Shown here piece by piece: positions 1 through 7,552 of a DNA stretch of 56,560 nt. Numbering within the stretch: the stretch's first letter is position 1; each line of letters starts with the position of its first letter. Where the stretch lies: positions 1-56,560 of IMG/VR virus record IMGVR_UViG_3300020179_000002, one strand, 5' to 3'. This stretch comes from a virus. The translations under genes were made by a program, and so were the position numbers. The notes beneath the pieces were generated by a model. That model was not told the origin of the DNA and did not search any database. It saw only the letters and a program-made list of their open reading frames with translations.

Positions 1-127
1 TTTAGGAGATATCGATGTCTGCAACATCTGCTCCGTTTGGCTTGCGTCCAGCATTTCACCCGTCGGGTCTGGACAGAGCTGCCGCGCTTGCCAACGGTAT
101 TCAGGCCGTTTCCACTTCCGGAAACGT
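1..127. repeat. Direct terminal repeat (circular assembly overlap), left copy
   Basis: Bases 1-127 are identical to bases 56434-56560 by direct reading. The repeat carries the ribosome binding site (TTTAGGAGATATCG) and the first codons of the structural gene at 15. A repeat of exactly 127 bp matches a common de Bruijn assembler k-mer length, so I infer a circular contig rather than a biological terminal repeat. The unique genome would be 56,433 bp. Confidence 0.9.
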
Positions 128-614
128 TTCTTTAGGTTATGCCACCACCATTCTCAAGGGTCAGCCCGTGAAAATGAACACCGGTGGTTACATCGTGGTC
201 GCTGCCGCTGGTGACGCCTTCTTGGGCGCTTTCGCTGGTGTCGAGTGGACCGATTCTACCGGTCGTCGCCGGGTTTCGAATTACTGGCCAGCCAGTGAAT
301 CGTTCCAGGTGGGCTCGGTCGTCGCCTATTATTACCAGGACCCCAACATCGTGTACGAGATCCAGGCTGACGGCACCCTTGCCCAGACCTCGATCGGTGA
401 TGAGGCTGACCTGAGCAATACAACGGCGGGTTCCACCACCACGGGTCTCTCGCAGTGCACACTGTCCAACACGCTCGCCGGTTCCGGTAATAACGCACAA
501 ATGCGTATTATCGACATCGCGCCGTACCCGGACAATGCCTGGGGCGACAATTTCGTCATCGTACGTGCTCAGATTTCGAAGAGCCAGTACGTTGCCGCTT
601 CTAACGCTATCTAA
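15..614 (+). CDS. Virion structural protein, probable head decoration
   Basis: A 199-aa protein rich in Gly, Ala, Ser and Thr, with no signal peptide or membrane segment, as expected of a beta-rich capsid accessory protein. It lies 13 bp upstream of the major capsid gene and downstream of the scaffold and head genes (55886-56422, across the circular join), the usual place for a decoration or cement protein. A good Shine-Dalgarno (TTTAGGAGA) lies 6-12 bases before the ATG. Its function is inferred from position; I recognise the general type but no catalytic motif. It could also be a minor head protein. Confidence 0.6.
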   Translation: MSATSAPFGLRPAFHPSGLDRAAALANGIQAVSTSGNVSLGYATTILKGQPVKMNTGGYIVVAAAGDAFLGAFAGVEWTDSTGRRRVSNYWPASESFQVGSVVAYYYQDPNIVYEIQADGTLAQTSIGDEADLSNTTAGSTTTGLSQCTLSNTLAGSGNNAQMRIIDIAPYPDNAWGDNFVIVRAQISKSQYVAASNAI

Positions 615-627
615 GGAGGGCTAAGAA

Positions 628-1542
628 ATGGCAGCCCCGATGCGCAGTACCGACTTTCGGTCGATAGTCGAGCCTATCCTTAACGAATGCTTCGACGGTA
701 TTTACGAGCAACGCAAGGACGAGTGGTCGAGAGTCTTCCGCGAGGAACAAGGCATTCCTCGTAATTACCACGAAGAACCAGTCCTGTACGGATTTGGTGC
801 CGCACCCCAACTGCCTGATGGCACTCCGGTGACCTATCAGCAGGGCGGCGTGCTCTTCCTGAAGCGCTACGTGTACAACGTTTATGGCTTGGCCTTCGCG
901 CTGACCAAAGTGCTCGTGGAAGACGGCGACCACATCCGGATCGGTCAGGTTTACGCCAAGCACCTCGCACAGTCTTTAATCGAGACCAAAGAGACGCTTT
1001 CGGCGAACGTGCTTAACCGTGCTTTCAACAGTTCCTACCCAGGTGGTGATGGTGTGTCGCTTATCAACACATCACACCCGATCGTTAATGGTACCTTTAG
1101 TAACCAGTTGACGACCGCTGCAAACCTTTCGCAGACCTCGCTTGAGCAGATGTTGATCCAGGTCCGTCAGGCCGTGGATAACAACGGTAAGAAGATTCGC
1201 CTCGTGCCCCGCCAGTTGGTGGTAGCACCCGGTAACGTCTTCCAGGCCGAAGTGTTGCTCAAGTCCGTGCTCCGTGCAGGTACCGCGAACAACGACATCA
1301 ACCCGGTCAAGTCGATTGGCTTGCTCGACGAGGGTGCCGCAGTTCTTTCGCGTCTTACCTCCGCCACGGCTTGGTGGGTACAGACCGATGCTCCGGAAGG
1401 CATGAAGCTCATGATGCGTCGTGCGCTTGAGAAGACGATGGAAGGCGATTTCGAAACTGACTCGATGCGCTACAAGGCGACCGAGCGTTACGACGTCGGT
1501 TTCACCGATCCCCGAGCCATGTACGGCACTTCAGGCGTCTAA
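628..1542 (+). CDS. Major capsid protein (HK97 fold, Mu gpT-like)
   Basis: A 304-aa protein that forms the icosahedral shell. The pattern resembles major head subunits of the Mu gpT-like family: an N-terminal helical region, a central stretch LAQSLIETKETLSANVLNRA (about residues 114-133), an SLINTSHPIVNG segment near residue 145, a KSVLRAGTANNDINP segment near 211, and a C-terminal ERYDVGFTDPRAMYG before the end. The start has SD AAGGAGGG 7-8 bases upstream. Scaffold, portal and co-chaperonin genes lie just before it, and a GC-rich stem-loop follows the stop. No N-terminal protease gene was seen, so prohead maturation may not need cleavage. Confidence 0.85.
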   Translation: MAAPMRSTDFRSIVEPILNECFDGIYEQRKDEWSRVFREEQGIPRNYHEEPVLYGFGAAPQLPDGTPVTYQQGGVLFLKRYVYNVYGLAFALTKVLVEDGDHIRIGQVYAKHLAQSLIETKETLSANVLNRAFNSSYPGGDGVSLINTSHPIVNGTFSNQLTTAANLSQTSLEQMLIQVRQAVDNNGKKIRLVPRQLVVAPGNVFQAEVLLKSVLRAGTANNDINPVKSIGLLDEGAAVLSRLTSATAWWVQTDAPEGMKLMMRRALEKTMEGDFETDSMRYKATERYDVGFTDPRAMYGTSGV

Positions 1543-1548
1543 ACCTAA

Positions 1549-1568
1549 GAGGGAGCGAAAGCTCCCTC
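1549..1568 (+). terminator. Stem-loop after the major capsid gene
   Basis: A perfect 8-bp stem GAGGGAGC/GCTCCCTC closed by a GAAA tetraloop starts six bases after the capsid stop codon. It is followed by GTCTTC rather than a run of T, so it may be a weak terminator or an RNA-stabilising 3' structure that helps keep the capsid transcript abundant. The next gene starts 20 bp further on. Confidence 0.55.
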
Positions 1569-1587
1569 GTCTTCAAGGAGAAAGACG

Positions 1588-1980
1588 ATGGCGTACAACA
1601 ATTCGGTGACTAACATCGCGGGAGTACTTTCCGCGATCACGACCACTATTGCTTATACCGATACTTCTGCGGTAACGATTGGAACTCTTCCGAAAAATGC
1701 ACAGATCGTGGATATTAATATCGACGTGACTACGGCATTTAACGCAGGGACCACCAACACCGTTACGGTAGGAAAAACCGGATCTGCTGCGGCTTTTGTC
1801 GCCGCGACCTCGGTAGGATCAGCGGGTCGTGCTTCGGTGGCTACCACTGGGGTGTACAGCGCTTGGGCGGATGTTGGAAACAGTGACGTGGACTACGCTA
1901 CTGTGACTTTCAGCCAAACGGGTACTGCCGCTTCCGCTGGCGCGGCTCGTGTAACGATCGTTTACAAATCCTTCGCGTAA
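1588..1980 (+). CDS. Small virion protein, probable head fibre or decoration
   Basis: A 130-aa protein made almost wholly of Ala, Thr, Val, Ser and Gly, with alternating hydrophobic and polar residues that suggest an all-beta fold. It has a strong SD (AAGGAG) and lies directly after the major capsid gene. Proteins of this kind next to capsid genes are often capsid surface fibres or decorations; that role is inferred from position and composition. No enzyme motif or membrane segment is visible. Confidence 0.55.
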   Translation: MAYNNSVTNIAGVLSAITTTIAYTDTSAVTIGTLPKNAQIVDINIDVTTAFNAGTTNTVTVGKTGSAAAFVAATSVGSAGRASVATTGVYSAWADVGNSDVDYATVTFSQTGTAASAGAARVTIVYKSFA

Positions 1981-1989
1981 GGGGACATC

Positions 1990-2832
1990 ATGGGCCAATT
2001 CAAACCAATGGTCAAAATGATGACTACCGAGCCTTCAGTCATGCTGAAGCTTAAACAGGGAGGCTCAGCTTCTCATAAGCGGCTCATGAAGGAAGGCGGC
2101 GAAATGGGGCACAAGCCCATGGGAAAAGCAATCGGTGGCGCGATGGGCGCTTTAGCGGGTACTCCCCCTCCGACCACCCCAATGGGAAACCCCGCAGCAG
2201 CTAAAGCTATGGCGGCTCGTCGCATGGCGAAGACTCCGGCTCCCGCTGCAGCTTCGGTACCCCGTGTTGGACCCGCTCCCGCTCCCGCGATGCCAATGGG
2301 GCGTCCGATGATGCGTAAGAAGGGTGGCGCATTGGAGGCACTCAAGGCGCATGCAGGGAAACCTGCCTCAAAAGCCCATAAGGGGTTGAGGACCGGCGGA
2401 GTCGCTAAGTCGACGAAACCGGGCGAGTACGCTACCGGCGGTGTGGTAGACGGGCAGGGCGGTTTCAAAAATGGCGGCATCATCAAGACGATGACCAAGA
2501 AGACGACGAAGGTGGTGGGGGCCAAGCCCGATCACAATTCGGCCCCGACTGGCGACGTTAAGATGGGTAACGCTGGCGGTTACAGGAAAGGTGGCATGGC
2601 TATGGTCAAGAAAGATGGCAAAAAAGTGCCAGCATTTCTTGCCAAGGCAAAGGGTATGATGGGTGGTGGTATGGCTTATGAGAAAGGTGGTGCCACAAAA
2701 AAGTGCTACGCTACGGGGGGTCTTGTTGATTCAGGCAAACCCGTAGCGATGCCGAAAAAGGCACCTTCTGAACCTGTCGCGATCTCCCAGGAAGCTGGGA
2801 CGTTCAAGAGGGGCGGTAAGGTAGCTTGTTAA
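1990..2832 (+). CDS. Basic Gly/Lys/Met/Ala-rich virion-associated protein with repeated GG motifs
   Basis: A 280-aa, strongly basic, low-complexity protein. Short motifs recur: an aromatic or Lys residue, two residues, Gly-Gly, then a hydrophobic or basic residue, as in YATGGVV, YRKGGMAM, YEKGGATK, YATGGLV and FKRGGKV at the C-terminus. Similar motifs occur in at least five other proteins of this genome. The composition suggests a disordered DNA- or protein-binding chain inside the head. It lies in the head module and is followed by a GGGGGC-TTCG-GCCCCC hairpin. Function is not known; internal DNA-condensing or assembly-tag roles are inference. Confidence 0.6.
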   Translation: MGQFKPMVKMMTTEPSVMLKLKQGGSASHKRLMKEGGEMGHKPMGKAIGGAMGALAGTPPPTTPMGNPAAAKAMAARRMAKTPAPAAASVPRVGPAPAPAMPMGRPMMRKKGGALEALKAHAGKPASKAHKGLRTGGVAKSTKPGEYATGGVVDGQGGFKNGGIIKTMTKKTTKVVGAKPDHNSAPTGDVKMGNAGGYRKGGMAMVKKDGKKVPAFLAKAKGMMGGGMAYEKGGATKKCYATGGLVDSGKPVAMPKKAPSEPVAISQEAGTFKRGGKVAC

Positions 2833-2837
2833 TAGTC

Positions 2838-2853
2838 GGGGGCTTCGGCCCCC
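2838..2853 (+). terminator. GC-rich UUCG hairpin
   Basis: A perfect stem GGGGGC/GCCCCC with a TTCG tetraloop lies five bases after the stop of the basic protein gene. UUCG loops are very stable. There is no T tract, so it may be an mRNA stabiliser or a leaky terminator. A near twin stands at 46253-46268. Confidence 0.55.
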
Positions 2854-2872
2854 ACTAACTCTGGGGTAAGCG

Positions 2873-3154
2873 ATGAGCACCTTAACAAATGTTTTTTCGG
2901 CCCACGCAGATGCAACGGGAACCGTGTATAGTGGGGCCACTAACCTCGGCGGCTATCAAGTAGGACCCGGAGGTGTGGCTGGCGAGATCGTCCTCCGTGA
3001 CGGTGGCGCTGCAGGAACCGTTAGGTTAAGATTTAATTTAACGACGAATACCGCTATTATTTCGACCATAATTCCTGGTAATGGAATACGTTTTAATTCA
3101 GATATTCATGCAACGCTGCCTACTAATGCAGCAATCACCATATTCTGCGGGTAG
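2873..3154 (+). CDS. Small structural protein, hypothetical
   Basis: A 93-aa protein rich in Gly, Thr, Ala and Ile with a predicted beta-strand pattern and no basic tail. It sits between two basic, Gly-rich proteins of the head region, with a CTGGGG upstream that can act as a ribosome binding site. The DNA is more AT-rich in the second half. I do not recognise a family; a small capsid or connector beta-sandwich is the likeliest role by context. Confidence 0.5.
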   Translation: MSTLTNVFSAHADATGTVYSGATNLGGYQVGPGGVAGEIVLRDGGAAGTVRLRFNLTTNTAIISTIIPGNGIRFNSDIHATLPTNAAITIFCG

Positions 3155-3157
3155 GTT

Positions 3158-3706
3158 ATGCCTGCCAAATCCAAGGCTCAATTTCGACTGATGAAGGCGG
3201 CGGAGAACAATCCCGCTTTCGCCAAAAAGGTCGGAATCCCGTCTATGGTTGCTGCTGAGTATACTGCTAGTAACGTCAAAGGGAAGTCTTACGGGAAGCT
3301 TCCCGAAAAGATGGCCGGAGGTGGTCTTTATGCCAATATCAACGCGAAACGTGCTAGAATCGCTGAAGGCTCTGGCGAGAAAATGCGTAAGCCCGGTTCT
3401 GCTGGTGCTCCAACGGATGAGGCTTTCCGAGATTCCGCGAAGACTGCTAAGCTCAAGCGCGGCGGTGTTTCACTCGCTATCGGACGTGGCGAAAAGCTGG
3501 CGACATCCGAGGGCGCAGGACTCACGGCAAAAGGAAGAGCTAAATACAACCGGGAAACCGGATCGAACTTGAAAGCCCCACAGCCCCAAGGGGGTTCACG
3601 CAAGGATAGTTTCTGTGCTAGAATGTCGGGTGTCGTGAAGAACGCATCGGGTGATGCACCACGAGCCAAGGCAAGTCTCCGCAGGTGGAAATGCCCCGGA
3701 TGGTAA
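3158..3706 (+). CDS. Basic protein, DUF3008-like N-terminus and DUF6321-like C-terminus
   Basis: A 182-aa basic protein. The start, MPAKSKAQFRLMKAA, is the typical opening of DUF3008-like proteins, small basic proteins seen in phages and bacteria. The C-terminal half (about residues 125-182) has the SRKDSFCARMSG segment and closing basic region typical of DUF6321. Between them are GG motifs (MAGGGLY, LKRGGVS) like those of the gene at 1990. Function is unknown for both domains; a virion-internal DNA-associated protein is plausible. The domain names are from memory of the families and need a profile search. Confidence 0.6.
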   Translation: MPAKSKAQFRLMKAAENNPAFAKKVGIPSMVAAEYTASNVKGKSYGKLPEKMAGGGLYANINAKRARIAEGSGEKMRKPGSAGAPTDEAFRDSAKTAKLKRGGVSLAIGRGEKLATSEGAGLTAKGRAKYNRETGSNLKAPQPQGGSRKDSFCARMSGVVKNASGDAPRAKASLRRWKCPGW

Positions 3707-3715
3707 AGGACTTTC

Positions 3716-4792
3716 ATGACGACTTCGGGTACAGTCGGCACCACAATAGTAACAGTTCAAGAGTTCATAGACGAGGGTGCTCGCAAGTGCGGTAAACTCG
3801 CGGAAGAGCTTACCAACGAACAGACTCGATCCGCCAAGCAGAATCTCACCTTTCTGCTCTCGGCGCTGATAAACAAAGGCATCCAGTATTGGGCGATCGA
3901 CAAGATCGTGATCGGCCTCAAGCCTGACCAATACCAATACGAATTACCGTTGGGCTCGAACGATGCACTGAATGTGCTCTACCGCACGATGAATCGGCCC
4001 TCAGGTACGTACGCGACCTCAGCGGGTGGGACGGTGGCTTTTGCTTTCGATAGTGATACTAGCACCTTCTGCCAGCAAACGTCGCCGAATGGTAATATTT
4101 CAGTCCAGTACGGTTCAGGAAACCCCGAATACATAGGCTCAATCGGACTTCTCCCTTATGTTTCAGGGGGTGGTGATGCGGTTTGGACGCTGATTCTCGA
4201 ATACTCGAACGATCTCGGAGTGACCTGGAATACGCTCGAAGACCTGGGGACTGTGACCGTCACCGATAATCAGTGGCTCTGGACCGATATAGATCCAGGG
4301 CAGGATGTCACCGGATACCGCGTCCGGGCCTCCGGAGGTACCACGCTTGCACTTAGAGAGTTCTACCTGGGTAATAATAGCCGAGAGATTCAGATGGCTC
4401 GTTTGAACCGCGACGACTACACGAACTTGCCAAATAAAAACTTCACCGCGAACCAGCCCTACCAATATTGGTTCGATCGCACGATCCCGAAGCCCACGCT
4501 CTACTTGTGGCCAACGCCGAGCGATGCTTTTATTCAGATGACCGTCTGGTACTCGCGGCTTGTCCAAGATGTAGGTAAGCTTTCGAACACGCTCGAGATC
4601 CCCGATCGGTGGTGCTTGGCCATTCAGTACATGCTCGCGCAGCATATGTCGCTTTCGCTCCCTGGAGTCGCCGTAGACCGTGCGAAGTACCTGAAAGAAC
4701 TCGCCGACCAGTATTTTAACGAGGCCGAGCAGGAAGAGCGCGACAAGTCCCCGATTTATTGGGCACCAAACATCGCCGTGTATACACGATAA
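3716..4792 (+). CDS. Head-to-tail adaptor-like protein with inserted beta-domain
   Basis: A 358-aa protein. The first ~85 residues (helical, ending in YQYELPLGSNDALNV) and the last ~130 (RLNRDDYTNLPNKNF, then LYLWPTP and a helical end) match the pattern of podovirus adaptor proteins of gp4 / tail-tubular-A type, which join portal to nozzle. Between them, about residues 95-225, lies a beta-rich insert with WTDIDPGQDVTGYRVR, resembling a galactose-binding (F5/8-type) sandwich. A second, shorter adaptor is encoded at 11590. This insert-bearing version could carry a surface-exposed sugar-binding collar. Confidence is good for the scaffold and moderate for the insert fold. Confidence 0.65.
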   Translation: MTTSGTVGTTIVTVQEFIDEGARKCGKLAEELTNEQTRSAKQNLTFLLSALINKGIQYWAIDKIVIGLKPDQYQYELPLGSNDALNVLYRTMNRPSGTYATSAGGTVAFAFDSDTSTFCQQTSPNGNISVQYGSGNPEYIGSIGLLPYVSGGGDAVWTLILEYSNDLGVTWNTLEDLGTVTVTDNQWLWTDIDPGQDVTGYRVRASGGTTLALREFYLGNNSREIQMARLNRDDYTNLPNKNFTANQPYQYWFDRTIPKPTLYLWPTPSDAFIQMTVWYSRLVQDVGKLSNTLEIPDRWCLAIQYMLAQHMSLSLPGVAVDRAKYLKELADQYFNEAEQEERDKSPIYWAPNIAVYTR

Positions 4793-5133
4793 TGCCGATC
4801 TTTCTCGATACCACCGGAAACTCCTCGCTTGCAATCGCTATTTGCGATCGATGCAAGATGAAGCGTTTCTATTCGGTCATGCGCAAGGATCCGAATTTCC
4901 CAGGACTTCGGGTGTGCGACCAGGGCTGTGCCGACCAGTTCGACCCCTACCGATTACCAGCCAGAAAAACCGAGCGGATAAACCTGCGTTTTCCTCGTCC
5001 AGACGAATCGGTGGCGGATACGAACGAATATTTGGTTACTAGCACAGGGAACAATCTGCAGATCTCTTCTACGCAGAATAACAACACCCCGGGCAACAAC
5101 GGAAATATTAACCCCTTGACTCCGAGCACCTGA
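4792..5133 (+). CDS. Cys-containing small protein, hypothetical
   Basis: A 113-aa protein whose ATG overlaps the preceding stop (TAATG), indicating translational coupling to the adaptor-like gene; an in-frame ATG at 4759 lies inside that gene and is less likely. Residues near 18-45 contain CDRCKMKR and CDQGC, a four-Cys arrangement that suggests a small zinc knuckle. The C-terminal 35 residues are rich in Asn, Ser and Thr and probably disordered. Similar small proteins stand beside adaptor genes in other podoviruses, but the function is not known. Confidence 0.6.
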   Translation: MPIFLDTTGNSSLAIAICDRCKMKRFYSVMRKDPNFPGLRVCDQGCADQFDPYRLPARKTERINLRFPRPDESVADTNEYLVTSTGNNLQISSTQNNNTPGNNGNINPLTPST

Positions 5134-5134
5134 T

Positions 5135-7552
5135 ATGGCCGCACAAATCTCAATTAATCAGCTGCCTCCAGCAGGTGCTATCACAGGCTCGGAAATTGTT
5201 CCGGTCGTACAGAATGGTCAAACCGTTCAGACTACCACGGGTGCGATAGCTGCAACACCTAGTCAAACGCAAACGTTCCTGACCGTAAATCAGGAGCTTT
5301 CGTTATCAAACAGCCGTTACTTCGCGGTAAACACCGGACTTGGGTTAACCGACGGTGGGGCGCTTTCTTTTTTGCGATTATCACTGAACGGTGCTTCTGG
5401 ATCGCTCGAGGCCGCAGGTGCAGGTATTATTGTAAAATCCGGAGCTTCCACCATCGTCGCACGCCAGATAGCGACTTCGGGCGCAGGTCTTACAGTTGCC
5501 AACGCTGATGGTACTGGGGCGAACCCCGAATTGTCTTTGACGGGTCTCGCTGCGGCTTTCGCGAATCTTGGTGGTTCGGGAATTCCCTTCGTCAACGCAG
5601 GCACCACCGCTGGACTTCGGTTAATCGCGGGGACCGCGAATCAGATAGACGTTACAAACGGAAATGGGGTATCCGGAAACCCTACTCTCGCCATTGCTAC
5701 AGATCCGGTGATTCCGGGTACGGGATCGATGCAAGTACCCAAGGGTACTACGGCGCAAAGGCCCGGTGGTATAGATGGACAGTTTCGTTTTAACGCAGAT
5801 CTTTCGCAGTTTGAAGGCTACACTTCGGGGTCTTGGCAGCAGTTTGCATTGGCTGAAGGCGTTCCATCTTTTAGCGCAGGTGCTACCGGCTTCACTCCGT
5901 CCACGCCGACCAACGGTAACATCGTTTTAGCCGGCACCCTGAACGTAAGTAGCGGCGGTACAGGCGCTAATACGTTAACAGGCTATGTAAAGGGCACCGG
6001 CACTACCGCGATGACTGCGAGTGCGACCATCCCCAACACGGACATTACCGGCCTGGGGACGATGTCCACGCAGAATTCAGGCTCGGTCTCTATTACCGGC
6101 GGCTCAATCGCAGCGACGATCTCGGGCGCTACGGTTGACAACTCCATCATTGGCGGATCGACCCCTGCTGCGGGTACGTTTACCTCAGTCACGACCACGA
6201 CGGGCACGATCAGCACCACCCCGACGAACGCAACCGACATCGTTAACAAGTCGTATGTCGACACGATCGCAGCCTCTGGCATCACTTATCACACGCCAGT
6301 CAAGTACGAAGCGCCAAGCGCACTGACAGCGACCTACAACAACGGCACTGCAGGCGTCGGTGCCACGCTTACCAACGCAGGCACCCTGGCGGCTTTTGCG
6401 CCCGATGGGGTTACAGCTTCGGTCAGCGACCGTATCCTGGTTTATAACCAAGCCGCTCCTGCCCAAAACGGCGTTTACACGGTCACCACGGTTGGTGACG
6501 GATCGACCGCTTGGGTACTCACTCGTGCGACTGACGCCGACTCTTACGGCCTGAAGGACCCCAACGCGCTCGGTGAAGGTGATGCTTTCTTCGTCACCTC
6601 GGGGCTTACCGGCGCGGGTGAGACTTACGTCTGCAATACCTCGGGAACAATCACTTTCGGTACGACCGCGATCACCTTTGCACAAGTATCGTCTGCGCAG
6701 ATCTACAGCGCGGGAACGGGTCTTACGCTTGCCGGTACGCAGTTCAGCATCACTAATACCGGGGTTACCGCGAACTCTTATGGCGGTGCGGCTACGGTTC
6801 CGACCTTTACAGTCAACGCTCAGGGGCAGCTAACCCTTGCGACTGACGTGTCGATTGCAATCACTTCCGGGCAGGTTTCTGGCCTTGCAGCGTCGGCTAC
6901 AACGGACACGACCAACGCCTCGAACATCTCCTCAGGTACGCTCAACACGGCGCGTCTTACGGGCTCTTATACCGGCATCACGGGTGTTGGAACCCTGACG
7001 GCAGGAACCTGGAATGCGACGACGATCGGTATCGGGTACGGCGGCACCGGGGTTACGGGAACGCCCACTAACGGCCAACTTTTAATTGGAAACGGCTCGG
7101 GCTACACGCTCAATACGCTATCTGCCGGGACTAACGTCTCGATTACGAATACCGCAGGCGGTATTACCGTTTCTGCTACCCCATCTTTTGGCGGTACGGT
7201 CACTTCGGTCTCTGCTGATGGCGGCACAACGGGTCTTACCTTCTCGGGTAGTCCCATAACGGTCAGCGGCACTTTGACCCTTGCCGGTACGCTTGTAGTC
7301 TCCAACGGCGGTACCGGGGCCACAACCTTAACGGGATACGTTAAAGGCAACGGCACTTCAGCCTTCACGGCTTCGGCCAGTATTCCCAACACGGACGTAT
7401 CGGGTTTGGGGACCATGGCTACGCAAAACGCAAGTAGCGTAGCGATTACGGGCGGCACGATTAACGGCACCACGATCGGCGGGACTACGGCTGCTGCCGG
7501 AACCTTTACGACGGTAACAGCAACCACAGGCATCTACGGAGGTGCATTCTAA
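5135..7552 (+). CDS. Tail fibre protein
   Basis: An 805-aa Gly/Thr/Ser-rich beta protein. The N-terminus ([19 protein letters not shown]) is of the kind that anchors fibres. Around residue 365 stands DIVNKSYVD, a motif common before fibre shafts, followed by a beta-domain ([19 protein letters not shown], then [10 protein letters not shown]) typical of phage tail fibres. A ~85-residue block with LTGYVKG and IPNTD motifs near residue 280 is duplicated near residue 730. The last residues are GIYGGAF; another tail protein (12221-13417) ends in GLAGGAF. Gene 7553 follows one base after its stop. It probably forms host-recognition fibres. Confidence 0.75.
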   Translation: MAAQISINQLPPAGAITGSEIVPVVQNGQTVQTTTGAIAATPSQTQTFLTVNQELSLSNSRYFAVNTGLGLTDGGALSFLRLSLNGASGSLEAAGAGIIVKSGASTIVARQIATSGAGLTVANADGTGANPELSLTGLAAAFANLGGSGIPFVNAGTTAGLRLIAGTANQIDVTNGNGVSGNPTLAIATDPVIPGTGSMQVPKGTTAQRPGGIDGQFRFNADLSQFEGYTSGSWQQFALAEGVPSFSAGATGFTPSTPTNGNIVLAGTLNVSSGGTGANTLTGYVKGTGTTAMTASATIPNTDITGLGTMSTQNSGSVSITGGSIAATISGATVDNSIIGGSTPAAGTFTSVTTTTGTISTTPTNATDIVNKSYVDTIAASGITYHTPVKYEAPSALTATYNNGTAGVGATLTNAGTLAAFAPDGVTASVSDRILVYNQAAPAQNGVYTVTTVGDGSTAWVLTRATDADSYGLKDPNALGEGDAFFVTSGLTGAGETYVCNTSGTITFGTTAITFAQVSSAQIYSAGTGLTLAGTQFSITNTGVTANSYGGAATVPTFTVNAQGQLTLATDVSIAITSGQVSGLAASATTDTTNASNISSGTLNTARLTGSYTGITGVGTLTAGTWNATTIGIGYGGTGVTGTPTNGQLLIGNGSGYTLNTLSAGTNVSITNTAGGITVSATPSFGGTVTSVSADGGTTGLTFSGSPITVSGTLTLAGTLVVSNGGTGATTLTGYVKGNGTSAFTASASIPNTDVSGLGTMATQNASSVAITGGTINGTTIGGTTAAAGTFTTVTATTGIYGGAF

